Of a DNA stretch of 64,000 nt, positions 1-8,386 are shown piece after piece. Every line of letters starts with the position of its first letter. The stretch's first letter is position 1. Both the position numbers and the translations under genes were made by a program. The DNA comes from Pseudonocardia sp. CNS-139 (GTDB lineage: Bacteria > Actinomycetota > Actinomycetes > Mycobacteriales > Pseudonocardiaceae). Location: contig MKJX01000099.1 of NCBI GenBank assembly GCA_001942415.1, forward strand, positions 25,351-89,350, read 5' to 3'. The notes under the pieces were generated by a model, which saw nothing but the letters and a program-made list of their open reading frames with translations, was not told the origin of the DNA and did no database searches.

Positions 1-66
1 CCGGGCGTCGACCCCGAGGCGGGCCAGCCGCCGCTCGGTGAACTCCGAGATCCCCACCTGCGCCAT
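1..66 (-). CDS. Partial N-terminus of an operon partner, possibly the NAGGN synthetase
   Basis: An ATG at 66-64 opens a reading frame that runs off the left edge; 22 residues are visible, starting MAQVGISEF. It lies 4 bp after the stop of the NAGGN amidotransferase on the same strand, so the two are almost certainly co-transcribed. In known NAGGN osmolyte loci the amidotransferase is followed by the GNAT/ATP-grasp dipeptide synthetase, so that is the likeliest identity, but the visible residues alone do not show it. Confidence 0.5.
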   Translation of the reverse strand, partial: MAQVGISEFTERRLARLGVDAR

Positions 67-70
67 ATCG

Positions 71-1852
71 CTAGAGCCCCCTCTCCTGCAACCACATCTC
101 CAGCAGCGCCACCTGCCACAGGGCGTTCGAACCGAGGTTCGTCCGCTTCGTGTTCGGGTCGGCGAGCATGGCGTCGAGCCAGTCCCGCCGCACGAGCCCG
201 CGCGCCTTCGCGACCGGGTCGGTCACGGCGTCGCGCACCCGGTCGAGGAACGGGCCCTCCAGGTGCCGGATGGCGGGCACCGGAAAGTACCCCTTCGGGC
301 GGTCGATGACGGCGTCCGGGACGACCCCGCGGGCCGCGTCCTTGAGCACACCCTTGCCGCCCTGGGTGAGCTTGAGCTCCGGCGGGCAGGCTGCGGCCAG
401 CTCGACCAGCTCGTGGTCGAGGAACGGCACGCGCGCCTCCAGGCCCCAGGCCATCGTCATGTTGTCGACGCGCTTGACGGGGTCGTCCACCAGCATGATC
501 GTCGAGTCCAGCCGCAGCGCGGCGTCGAGCGTGTCGGCGGCGCCGGGGGCCGCGAAGTGCTCGGTGACGAAGGCCCGGCTCGGGTCGTCGGCGAGCACCC
601 ACTCGGGTTCGAGGATGTGCGCCAGCTCCTCGTGCGGGCGGTCGGTGAACACGCTCTCGTACGCGGCGACGCCCCGGTGCCGCGGCACCCCGGCCAGCGG
701 GGGGTACCAGCTGTACCCGGCGAACACCTCGTCGGCGCCCTGCCCGGACTGCACGACCGTGACGGACTTCGACACCTCCTCGGCGAGCAGGTAGAACGCG
801 ACGCAGTCGTGGCTGACCATGGGCTCGGACATCGCCGCGATCGCGTCGTCGACGGCCGGCAGCATCCGCGCCGGGTCGACGAGGATCTGCTGGTGGTCGG
901 TGCCGAACGTGCGTGCGACCAGGTCGGAGAACTCGAACTCGTCGCCGGACTCGCCCGCGGTGGCGTGGAACCCGACGCTGAACGTCTTGAGGCCGGTCTG
1001 GCCCATGTCCGCGAGCAGGCCCACCACCAGCGACGAGTCCAGCCCGCCGCTGAGCAGCACCCCGACCGGGACGTCCGCGACCATCCGCCGGCGCACCGCG
1101 AGCCGCAGCGCCTCCAGCACCGCGTCGCGCCAGTCGCGGGCGGTCATCCGCGCGTTCTCCGGCCGCCGGACGTGCTCGGGGCGCCAGTACACGTGGTCGC
1201 TGCTCGTCCCGTCCGGCCGGACGGTGCGGACGGTGGCCGGCGGCAGCTTGCGCACGCCGTTGAGGATCGTGTGCGGGGCCGGGACGACCGAGTGGAACGT
1301 CATGTAGTGGTGCAGCGCGACCGGGTCGAGCGAGGTGTCGACGCCGCCGCCGGCCAGCAGCGCGGGCAGCGTCGAGGCGAACCGCAGCCGGCCGGGCGAT
1401 TCGGCGACGTACAGCGGCTTGATGCCGAGCCGGTCGCGGCCCAGCGTCAGGACGCCCGTGTCGCGTTCCACGACTGCGAACGCGAACATGCCGAGGAACC
1501 GCTCGACGCACCCCGCGCCCCACTGCTTGAACGCCTTGAGCAGCACCTCGGTGTCGGTCTCGGAGAAGAAGCGGTGGCCCGCGGCCTCCAGCTCGGCGCG
1601 CAGCTCGCGGTAGTTGTAGATCAGCCCGTTGAAGACGGCGGTGAGACCGAGCTCCGGGTCGACCATGGGCTGGGCCCCGCGTTCGGACAGGTCGAGGATC
1701 TTGAGCCGGCGGTGGCCGAGCGCGGTCGCGCCGCTCGCGTGCACCCCGGAGCCGTCCGGGCCACGGCGGTGCATCTCGGCCGTGATCCGGGCGACGGCGG
1801 CCACGTCGGGCGGTGCGCCGTCGAAGCGGATCTCGCCCGCGATTCCGCACAT
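71..1852 (-). CDS. N-acetylglutaminylglutamine amidotransferase (asparagine-synthase-like)
   Basis: 593 residues, intact. The N-terminal class II glutaminase domain begins MCGIAGEIRFDG, with Cys2 as the amide-transfer nucleophile; RGPDG and FNGLIYNY are the usual glutaminase motifs. The synthetase domain carries the PP-loop LLSGGLDSS (about residue 265) and the GQGADEVFAGY motif. Length, and the HSVVPAPHTIL and RKLPPATV segments, match the subgroup that amidates N-acetylglutaminylglutamine, a compatible solute made under osmotic stress, better than housekeeping AsnB. The tight spacing to the next gene fits the two-step NAGGN operon. Cytoplasmic and ATP-dependent. An ordinary asparagine synthase is the alternative. 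Confidence 0.85.
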   Translation of the reverse strand: MCGIAGEIRFDGAPPDVAAVARITAEMHRRGPDGSGVHASGATALGHRRLKILDLSERGAQPMVDPELGLTAVFNGLIYNYRELRAELEAAGHRFFSETDTEVLLKAFKQWGAGCVERFLGMFAFAVVERDTGVLTLGRDRLGIKPLYVAESPGRLRFASTLPALLAGGGVDTSLDPVALHHYMTFHSVVPAPHTILNGVRKLPPATVRTVRPDGTSSDHVYWRPEHVRRPENARMTARDWRDAVLEALRLAVRRRMVADVPVGVLLSGGLDSSLVVGLLADMGQTGLKTFSVGFHATAGESGDEFEFSDLVARTFGTDHQQILVDPARMLPAVDDAIAAMSEPMVSHDCVAFYLLAEEVSKSVTVVQSGQGADEVFAGYSWYPPLAGVPRHRGVAAYESVFTDRPHEELAHILEPEWVLADDPSRAFVTEHFAAPGAADTLDAALRLDSTIMLVDDPVKRVDNMTMAWGLEARVPFLDHELVELAAACPPELKLTQGGKGVLKDAARGVVPDAVIDRPKGYFPVPAIRHLEGPFLDRVRDAVTDPVAKARGLVRRDWLDAMLADPNTKRTNLGSNALWQVALLEMWLQERGL

Positions 1853-1961
1853 GTGCGCCTCCCTCGTCGACCCCCGTCCCGAGTGGACGATGCGCCGGCC
1901 CGTCCGCGCAAGTCAGACCCGGTTTCGAGTGTGTGACCGGCGGATGGTCGCACGCGCGTGG

Positions 1962-1967
1962 TGCACT
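1962..1967 (+). promoter_or_regulatory. Probable -10 element of a leaderless promoter
   Basis: TGCACT ends 6 nt before the GTG start at 1974. No Shine-Dalgarno sequence precedes that start, so transcription probably begins at the start codon, as is common in actinobacteria. No convincing -35 was seen. Confidence 0.4.
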
Positions 1968-1973
1968 GGCCCC

Positions 1974-2763
1974 GTGACGATCACGGGTGTGGTGTTCCGG
2001 CCGCAGTCACCGCCCGAGCGGCTGCGCGACGTCGTCCGCGCCGCGGACGCGGCGGGGCTGGCCGAGCTGTGGCTGTGGGAGGACTGCTTCCTGGAGGGCG
2101 GGCTGACGGCCGCCACCGCGGCGCTGGCCTGGAGCGAGCGGCTGCGGGTCGGGATCGGGCTGCTGCCGGTGCCGCTGCGCAACCCGGCGCTGGCCGCGAT
2201 GGAGATCGCGACGGTCGAGCGCCTGTTCCCCGGGCGGTTCCTGCCCGGGCTCGGCCACGGGGTGCTCGACTGGATGGGGCAGGTCGGGGCCCGCGTCGCG
2301 TCGCCGATGACGCTGCTGCGCGAGCACACCGGCGCCGTGCGCGACCTGCTGCACGGGCGCACGCTCGACGTCGACGGGACGTACGTGCACCTCTCCGGCG
2401 TGGCGCTGGACTGGCCGCCCGCCGCGGCGCCGCCGGTGCTCGTCGGGGCCCGCGGGCCGCGGACCGTGCGGCTGGCCGGCGAGATCGCGACGGGGTGCTG
2501 CTCGACTCCGGGCTGACGGCCGAGCAGGTCGGGGCCGCTGTGCGACTCGCCGCCGAGGGCCGGGAGGCGGCCGGCCGCACGGGCGAGCCCTTCCGCACCA
2601 CCGTCTACGTCGAGGTGGACCCGGCCGGCCCTGCGCTCTCGGCACGGGTGCCGACACGGCGGCGGCGTTCGGCGAGGCCGGGGCCGACGCGGTGGTCTTC
2701 CAGGCCCCGGGCGACCACCCCGACCCGGAGCCGCTGATCGCGGCCTGCGCGGCGGTGCGGTAG
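1974..2763 (+). CDS. LLM-class (F420-type) oxidoreductase, two frame breaks
   Basis: A luciferase-like TIM-barrel oxidoreductase of about 263 residues. It starts at GTG 1974 (VTITGVVFRPQSPPERL). The RLRVGIGLLPVPLRNPAL and FPGRFLPGLGHG segments are typical of the actinobacterial F420-dependent branch. The reading frame must change near 2493 and 2640; each change equals one lost base, after which the C-terminus reads through to TAG at 2761. The substrate cannot be predicted. FMN-dependent monooxygenase is the alternative cofactor class. It is transcribed divergently from the NAGGN operon. Confidence 0.75.
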
Positions 2764-2809
2764 GGCGGCGGTGTGGTCTGGACGGCGGTGTGGTCGGGGC
2801 GGCGGAGCG

Positions 2810-3205
2810 CTACCAGACCACCTGCACCCCGGGGAAGTCGGCGAGCGCGCGGTCGGCCGTGACCAGCGGGAGCGTCTCGACCATGCACTGCGCGGCGATC
2901 ATCCGGTCGAACGGGTCGCGGTGCTCCCACGAGAGGGAGCCGGCCGTCAGCGCGTGCTGCGAGCTGATCGGCAGCTCGCGGGCCCGCAACCGTCTCAGGT
3001 GCTCGGCGTAGCCGTGCACCACGGCCTGCGCCGAGTGAAGCCTGCCGAGCCGGAACTTCGTGCCGATCTCCCACGCGGAGGCGGCCGAGACGACGAGGTC
3101 GGTGCCGGGGTCGCGGATGCGGTCGACCGTCGCGTCGGGGACGCGGTCCGGGTCGAGCAGCACCCACAGCAGGGCGTGCGTGTCGAGCAGGAGCGACGAG
3201 GTCAC
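2810..3205 (-). CDS. PIN-domain toxin, VapC type
   Basis: 131 residues. The PIN fold begins SSLLLDTHALLW, with the first catalytic Asp in LLDTHAL; ASAWEIGTK supplies the conserved Glu and DPFDRMIAAQ the distal acidic cluster, with a final Asp in LVTADRALADF. VapC toxins are Mg2+-dependent RNases that inhibit translation. GTG at 3205 is chosen because it overlaps the corrected antitoxin stop (GTGA), the usual coupling in such pairs. A GTG at 3211 has better spacing from the GAGGAGG ribosome site and remains possible. Confidence 0.85.
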   Translation of the reverse strand: MTSSLLLDTHALLWVLLDPDRVPDATVDRIRDPGTDLVVSAASAWEIGTKFRLGRLHSAQAVVHGYAEHLRRLRARELPISSQHALTAGSLSWEHRDPFDRMIAAQCMVETLPLVTADRALADFPGVQVVW

Positions 3206-3494
3206 TCCCACCGGGCCACCTCCTCGTCGGCAGCGGTTCGAAGAAGGCATCCGGCACTGCCCCGGGCACGAACCCGACCGGCCGCGCCCCCACTGTCACC
3301 GGCTCCCTGCGGGACTCCGTCGCCTCGGCCCGCTCCGCGAGCTCGATCAGCCGGTCGAGGTCGTCGGCAGCGATGATCGCGGCGACGCGGTGCCCGTGTT
3401 TCGTGAGGTAGACGGGCAGGTGGTCGGTGCGCACGCGATCGATGACCACGGCGAACTGCTCGCGGGCGGCGGAGATCGTGAGCATCTGGGTCAC
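3202..3494 (-). CDS. Phd/YefM-family antitoxin, one frame break
   Basis: About 97 residues. It starts at GTG 3494 (VTQMLTISAAREQF; an ATG at 3485 is possible) and has the Phd/YefM pattern ISAAREQF...VYLTKHGHRVAAII...DLDRLIEL, which binds operator DNA as a dimer. The C-terminal toxin-binding tail needs one restored base near 3233, after which the frame ends ADEEVARWE-stop, with TGA overlapping the toxin GTG. Without that base the frame reads on with no stop, so the break is probably a sequencing error. The pair should be autoregulated. Confidence 0.8.
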
Positions 3495-3541
3495 GCGTCG
3501 AATCGTACCGAATGGCGCGAGTTCAGTACAGTTCGTACAAA

Positions 3542-6105
3542 TCAGCGCAGAACCCAGGTGTCCTTCGCCCCGCCACCCCGCGACGAGTTCACGATCAGGC
3601 TCCCGGCCGGCGCCACCCGGCTGAGCGCGGCCGGCGCCACGTCCACGGCCGTGCGGTCGCCCGCCCGCGACTGGAACGCGAACGCCCGCAGGTCCACCGC
3701 GCGCGGCTCCAGCCGCTCGCCGTCGAACGTCGGGTGCGTCGAGAGCTGCACGACGTCCTGGGCCACCCAGCCCGCGGGGTTCGCGCGCACCGCGTCGGCG
3801 AGCGCCGCCAGCTCCGCGCGCCCGGCGTCCGGGCCGATCACGATCCCGGCACCGCCGTAGCCGTCCACGGGCTTGAGCACCAGCTCGCCGAGCCGGTCGA
3901 GCACCTCGGCCCGGCGCTCCGGGTCGACGCACGGGTAGGTCGGCACGTTCGGCAGCAGCGCGTCCTCGCCGAGGTAGTACCGGATCATGTCCGGGACGTA
4001 GGCGTAGACGAGCTTGTCGTCGGCCACCCCGTTGCCCGGCGCGTTGAGCACGGCGACCGCGCCGCGGGCCATCGCGTTGCACAGCGCACGCCCGATCGGG
4101 CGCAGGTCGGCGCCGGTCGCGGCCAGCAGCTCGCGCTCGTCGATGCGCCGGTAGAGCGCGGAGAGCCGGCGCCGGGCGCCCACACCCACCAGGTGCACGC
4201 CGTCCTCGGTGACCTGCAGGTCCCGCGGCGTCACGACCGGCACGCCCATGCGCTCGGCGAGCAGCCGGTGCTCGAAGAACGCCGAGTCGGACGGCCCGGC
4301 CGAGAGCAGCGCGACCGCGTCGTGGCCGGGGTCGTCCGGCTCGGTGGCCGAGAGCAGCGTCGAGCGCAGCATGCCCGGCACCGGCTCCAGCCCCACGACG
4401 CCGGCCGGCGGCTCCAGGTCGGGCATGACACTCCGGATGAGCCGCCTGCTCATGATCGAGTAGCCGATCCCGGACGGCACCCGGAGGTTGTCCTCCAGCA
4501 CGAGCCAGTGCTCGGCCCGGTCACGCACGAGGTCGATGCCCGCCACCGCGACGCGCACCGCGTCGGGCGGGACGAGCCGGCCGATCCGGCTGCGGCCCGG
4601 CGCGGCGTCCACGACGTGCGCCGGGACCACGCCGTCGGCGACGATCCGGCGCTCGCCGTAGACGTCGCGCAGGAACGCCTCCAGCGCCCGGACGCGCTGG
4701 CCGAGCCCGGCGGAGAGGCCCGCCCAGTCGTCGGACGTGACGATCCGCGGCACGAGGTCCAGCGGGAAGAGCCGGTCGGCCTCCCCGTCGCCCACCCGGA
4801 ACGTCACGCCGCGGGCGCGCTGCTCGGTGTGCAGCGCCGACCGGGCGGCGACCAGCCCGCGCGGACCGAGCCGGTCGAGCGTGCGGAACATCCAGCCGTA
4901 GTGCGGCAGCACCGTGCCGCCGGCGCTGACGGCCTCGTCGAACCGGTCGCCCGTGTCGTAGCCGGCGAGCAGCCGCGGGGTCAGCGGGACGGTCGGCGCC
5001 GGCTCGGCGATGGGCGTCCGGCCCTGGGTGGCGGCGACCAGCGCGTCGACGACGTCGGTCAGCTCGCCGCGGCGCCCGGCCACCCGGCGCTGGCGGGCGG
5101 CGGCGCTGCCCCGCGCGAGCGTGGCCTGCGACAGCTGCAGCACGTGCTCCCAGTCGCCCGTCTCCTCCAGGTACGGCCGCAGCTGCTGGACGAGCTGCCC
5201 GATGAGCAGCGGCGGGGCGACCAGGGTCGGGCCGGTGACGTCGACGAGGTCGCCCTCCAGCCCGGAGCGCGCGGCCCGCCAGCTCGCCGCGCGCAGCAGC
5301 TCGTGGCGCGACTCGGGCAGCGGGAGGCCGGCGTCGAGGTCGGCGCGGGCCATCGCGACCAGCGCCCGGAAGAGCCCCGCGACGAGCACCACGTCGTCGA
5401 CCTCGGGGCACGCGTCGCACACCCGCAGCTCGACCGTCGGCAGGTGGGCGCTCGGCCGGATGTCGAAGTAGACCATCCCCGGGTCGCTGATCGTGCCCGA
5501 CGCGATGAGCTGGGCGACCAGCGTGTCGTAGTCGGCGGCCGTCTCGACGTGCGCGGGCGGGCCCGCGGTCGGCCAGCGCGACCAGACCATCGACCGGAAG
5601 CTCGCGTAGCCGGTGTCGCTCCCGTTCCAGTACGGCGAGCTCGCCGAGATCGCCAGCAGGACCGGCAGGTACGGCGCCACCCGCCGCACGACCTGCACGG
5701 CCGTGTCCCGGTCCGGCACGTCGACGTGCACCTGTGCGCCGCAGATGTGCTGCTCGCGCACGAGCATCTGGTACTCGTGCTGCATGCGCTCGTAGCGGGC
5801 GCCCGCCGAGATCGCGTCGCCGTCCGGGTCGGCGAGCGGGACGGTGCCGGCCGCGACCACCCCCAGCCCGAGCGGCGCGGCGACCGACTCCAGCTTGGCC
5901 CGCAGCCGGCGCAGGTGCCCTGGAGCTCGTCGAGCGTGCCGCAGACCGGCGTGTTCGTCTCGACGAGCGACCGCTGCAGCTCCGGCGCGAACTCGGCGCC
6001 GTCGAGGCGGGCGAGCAGCGCGTCGACCTCGGGCGCGGCACGGCGCGTCTCGAGGTCGACGACGTGGAACTCCTCCTCCACGCCGAGCAGAGGGAGGTCG
6101 CTCAT
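3542..6105 (-). CDS. GCS2-type carboxylate-amine ligase fused to circularly permuted ATP-grasp, one frame break
   Basis: About 855 residues. The N-terminal half (residues 1-370) is a glutamate-cysteine ligase type 2 domain: GVEEEFHVVD, LVETNTPVCG, HICGAQVHVDVPD and SASSPYWNG are visible. The C-terminal half (about 385-855) is a circularly permuted ATP-grasp domain with LVLEDNLRVPSGIGY, MGVPVVTPRDL, NAPGNGVADDKLVYAYVP and LKPVDGYGGAGI. Both halves are ATP-dependent amide or peptide-bond ligases, so the protein probably makes a small gamma-glutamyl or modified peptide; the product is unknown. One base is missing near 5918, between LDELQG and the following arginine-rich helix. It starts 75 bp after TenA ends and may share its transcript. 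Confidence 0.8.
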
Positions 6106-6180
6106 CCGCGTGACGCTAGGAGGAATTTGTTACGAGGGTGCTGCCGGGACGCGACTCCGTCGCCGGGCGGTCCCGGCCCG

Positions 6181-6825
6181 TCAGGTGTACGCGGCGTCGA
6201 AGAAGGCCAGCTCCAGGTCGACGGCCCGGACGAAGAGCCCCCGCACCCGCTCGCGGTGGGCGGCGTCGAGGCCGAACGCGACCCGGTCCAGCTCGGCGTG
6301 CAGGAACGCGACCCACGCCTCGAACGCCTGCCCGCTGTGCAGCTCGATCCACTCCCGCTGGATCGGCTCGGCGGGCAGCGGGACGTCGTCGCGGGTGGCC
6401 CAGTCGAGGTAGAGCCACTCCGCGACGAGCAGCACGGCCAGGCAGGACGCGTAGTCGGCGCTGCGCCGCGCGGTGTCCATCAGCGCGGTGAACCCCTCCG
6501 TCGGCGACAGCAGCACGGGGTCGGTGCGGTCGGCGAGCGGCACGTCGAGCGCGTCGAGGGCGCGGGCGAAGAAGTCGTTCTCGGGGCCGGCCACCACGGC
6601 GAGCTGGCGGGCGTGCACGACTCGGGGCTCGACGGTGTCGGCGCACGCGACCGCCGCGCCCATCAGCGCCACGAACGCGTCGAAGAACTGGTGGTCCTGC
6701 ACGAGGTAGGTGCGCAGGACGCCCGGCGGCACCTCGCCGCGCCGGATCTCCCGCACGAACCGGTGGGCCACGGCGGCCTCCCACGTCGGTCCGGTCAGCT
6801 CCCGCAGCTCCACAGCGAACGTCAC
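6181..6825 (-). CDS. TenA/thiaminase-II family protein, probable TenA_E type
   Basis: 214 residues, intact. An all-helical TenA fold: LTGPTWEAAVAHRFV, LRTYLVQDHQFFDAFV, GPENDFFARAL, and CLAVLLVAEWLYLDWA, where TenA_C enzymes carry a catalytic Cys and TenA_E enzymes a Glu. TenA proteins salvage pyrimidine fragments of thiamine, but TenA_E members often have other or unknown substrates. GTG at 6825 is chosen because it overlaps the upstream stop (GTGA), placing it third in a tightly coupled cassette after the ComB-like protein and a metallo-beta-lactamase hydrolase. Confidence 0.8.
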   Translation of the reverse strand: MTFAVELRELTGPTWEAAVAHRFVREIRRGEVPPGVLRTYLVQDHQFFDAFVALMGAAVACADTVEPRVVHARQLAVVAGPENDFFARALDALDVPLADRTDPVLLSPTEGFTALMDTARRSADYASCLAVLLVAEWLYLDWATRDDVPLPAEPIQREWIELHSGQAFEAWVAFLHAELDRVAFGLDAAHRERVRGLFVRAVDLELAFFDAAYT

Positions 6826-7526
6826 CGGGTCGACCTTAGGGCCAGGCTCGCCAGGTACGCCCGCTGCTCCGCCACGAACGCCGGGTCGACCGGGTCGCCG
6901 TGGCCGGGCACGACCACCCGTGGTGCCAGGGCGAGGAGGGCGTCGAGGGTCGCCGGCCACTCGGCGAGCACGGCGTCGCCGAGGTCGGGCGGGGCGCCCT
7001 CCTCGACGAGGTCGCCGGCGAACACGACCTGCTGGTCCGGCACGTGGACGACCAGGTCGTGGTCGGTGTGGCCGCGGCCGAGGTGCAGCAGGTGGGCGGT
7101 GCGGCCGCCGAGGTCGAGCGCGACGGGCGCAGCGGCGTCCGGGAGCGGCGGGTCGGTGGCGGCGAGGGCCGCGGCCGTGGTGGCGTCGCCGCGGTCGCGG
7201 TAGTGGCGCGTCCACTCCGCGCGCTGCGCGGCGGCCGTCGCCGCGAGCACCTCCCGGCAGCGGGGCAGCGCGTGGACCGGCGCGCCCGGGAACGCCGACG
7301 TGCCGAAGCAGTGGTCGAAGTGGGCGTGCGTGATCGCGACGGCCGGCGGCAGCGGCGTCACCGCCCGGACCGCCGCGGCCAGCTCGGCGCCCTGCCGTTC
7401 GTCGCCGCGGGTGTCGACGACCAGCGCGCGTTCGGCCCCGAGCACGAGGCCGACCGTGAGGTCCAGCTCGGCGTAGCGGCGGGCGAGGACGCCGTCCCCG
7501 ACCTCGACCCAGCGGCCCTCCGTCAA
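6822..7526 (-). CDS. Metallo-beta-lactamase-fold hydrolase
   Basis: 234 residues, intact. The zinc-site motif is THAHFDHCFG (HxHxDH); later metal ligands are in LGRGHTDHDLV, FAGDLVEEG and VVPGHGDPVD. The start is taken as TTG 7526, which overlaps the TGA of the ComB-like gene (TTGA); the first residues are LTEGRWVEVGDGVLARRY. Glyoxalase II-like thioester hydrolases and lactonases share these motifs, so the substrate is open. Its position between a ComB-like phosphatase and TenA suggests a role in one small-molecule pathway with them. Confidence 0.8.
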   Translation of the reverse strand: MTEGRWVEVGDGVLARRYAELDLTVGLVLGAERALVVDTRGDERQGAELAAAVRAVTPLPPAVAITHAHFDHCFGTSAFPGAPVHALPRCREVLAATAAAQRAEWTRHYRDRGDATTAAALAATDPPLPDAAAPVALDLGGRTAHLLHLGRGHTDHDLVVHVPDQQVVFAGDLVEEGAPPDLGDAVLAEWPATLDALLALAPRVVVPGHGDPVDPAFVAEQRAYLASLALRSTR

Positions 7527-8268
7527 CGCTGCAGCAGCCCGTCGCGCAGCCGGGGCGCCACCGGGCTCGTGTCGGCCGCGGCGGCCAGCGCGACGTCGGC
7601 GCCGTAGCCGTCGGCGAGCAGCTCCCGCCCGGACGCGGTGGCGGCGAGCACCGCCGACAGCCCGCGGGCCCGCGCCGCCGCGTACTGGGCGGCGGCCAGG
7701 TCGGCCTCCGGGGACCGGTCCTCCGGCGGGAGCGCGGCGGCGATGGCGCCGGCGCCGAGCGCGTCCTCGACGGCCACCCGCAGCGTGTCGCCCGGCCACC
7801 GCTCCCCGGCCGGGACGATCCCCACCGGCCCGCCGACGGCCGCGGCCGCCGCCGCGACGGCCGACGCGTTGCGCAGGCACCCCGCGAAGAGCACGGCCCC
7901 GCCCGCGGCGACGGTCGCGCAGAGCGTCGCGCCGTTGGGTGAGGGCAGGCCGATCCCGGTGCCGGGCGCGAGCCCCACCAGCGACGACGGGCGCAGCGAC
8001 GGCCCGGGCCCGTCCCGCGGCCCGGCCGGCAGCAGCCCGAGCGAGCGCGCCTGCTCGGCCGCCGTGTCGGGGTCGCCGTGGCGCTGCGGGAGCACGGTGG
8101 CCCCGCGCCCGACCGCGACGTCCACCGCCGTGCAGAACGACAGCACGTCCACCACGATCACGGCGGCGCACTCCTGGGCGAGCAGCTCGGCGCCTCCCGT
8201 CCCCACTCGAGGCGCACGCGGTGGTCGCGCTGGCGGTGCTCGGGCCGGACGGTGACGCTCATCGGCAT
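7523..8268 (-). CDS. ComB-family (2-phosphosulfolactate phosphatase-like) protein, one frame break
   Basis: About 248 residues. It resembles the ComB family, which removes phosphate from 2-phosphosulfolactate in coenzyme M synthesis: VIVVDVLSFCTAVDVA, PSPNGATLCATV, FAGCLRNASAVA and GDTLRVAVEDALGAGAI are visible. The start region MPMSVTVRPEHRQ (ATG 8268, or ATG 8262) joins the body only if one G is restored near 8204. Methanogenic coenzyme M synthesis is not expected in this host, so the true substrate is uncertain. It is first in the overlapping ComB-like/MBL/TenA cassette. Confidence 0.75.
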
Positions 8269-8319
8269 GACCCTACTGGCCCCCGCACGGTGACCGCGGT
8301 GCTGCGAATCTCGCCCGAC

Positions 8320-8385
8320 GTCGCAGCGCTGGTGGCCTCCTCGCAGCACGTCCACCGGCTGCGAGGAGGCCCGGGGGGCTGCGAG
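8320..8385. repeat. Four-word nested palindrome, TCGCAGC type
   Basis: TCGCAGC occurs at 8321 and 8341, and its inverse GCTGCGA at 8358 and 8378. The spacing is 20 nt within each pair, with a 10-nt loop between the inner words. A further GCTGCGA lies at 8301. The element abuts the stop codon of the hydrolase on the minus strand (8389-8387) and fills most of the gap before the ComB-like gene. It shares word and exact geometry with the element at 48.27 kb. It can form nested hairpins; a terminator role is possible. Confidence 0.75.
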
Positions 8386-8386
8386 G

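Noticed and set aside
38..1936. Long open frame opposite the NAGGN amidotransferase, and many like it across the window
   Set aside because: In DNA this GC-rich, the frames opposite real genes rarely meet stops. The translations are Arg/Gly/Ala/Pro-rich with no family pattern.
8301..8385. Short CRISPR-like array from regularly spaced repeats
   Set aside because: The repeats are 7-9 nt and half are inverted; there are no 25-40 nt direct repeats with unique spacers, and no cas genes.
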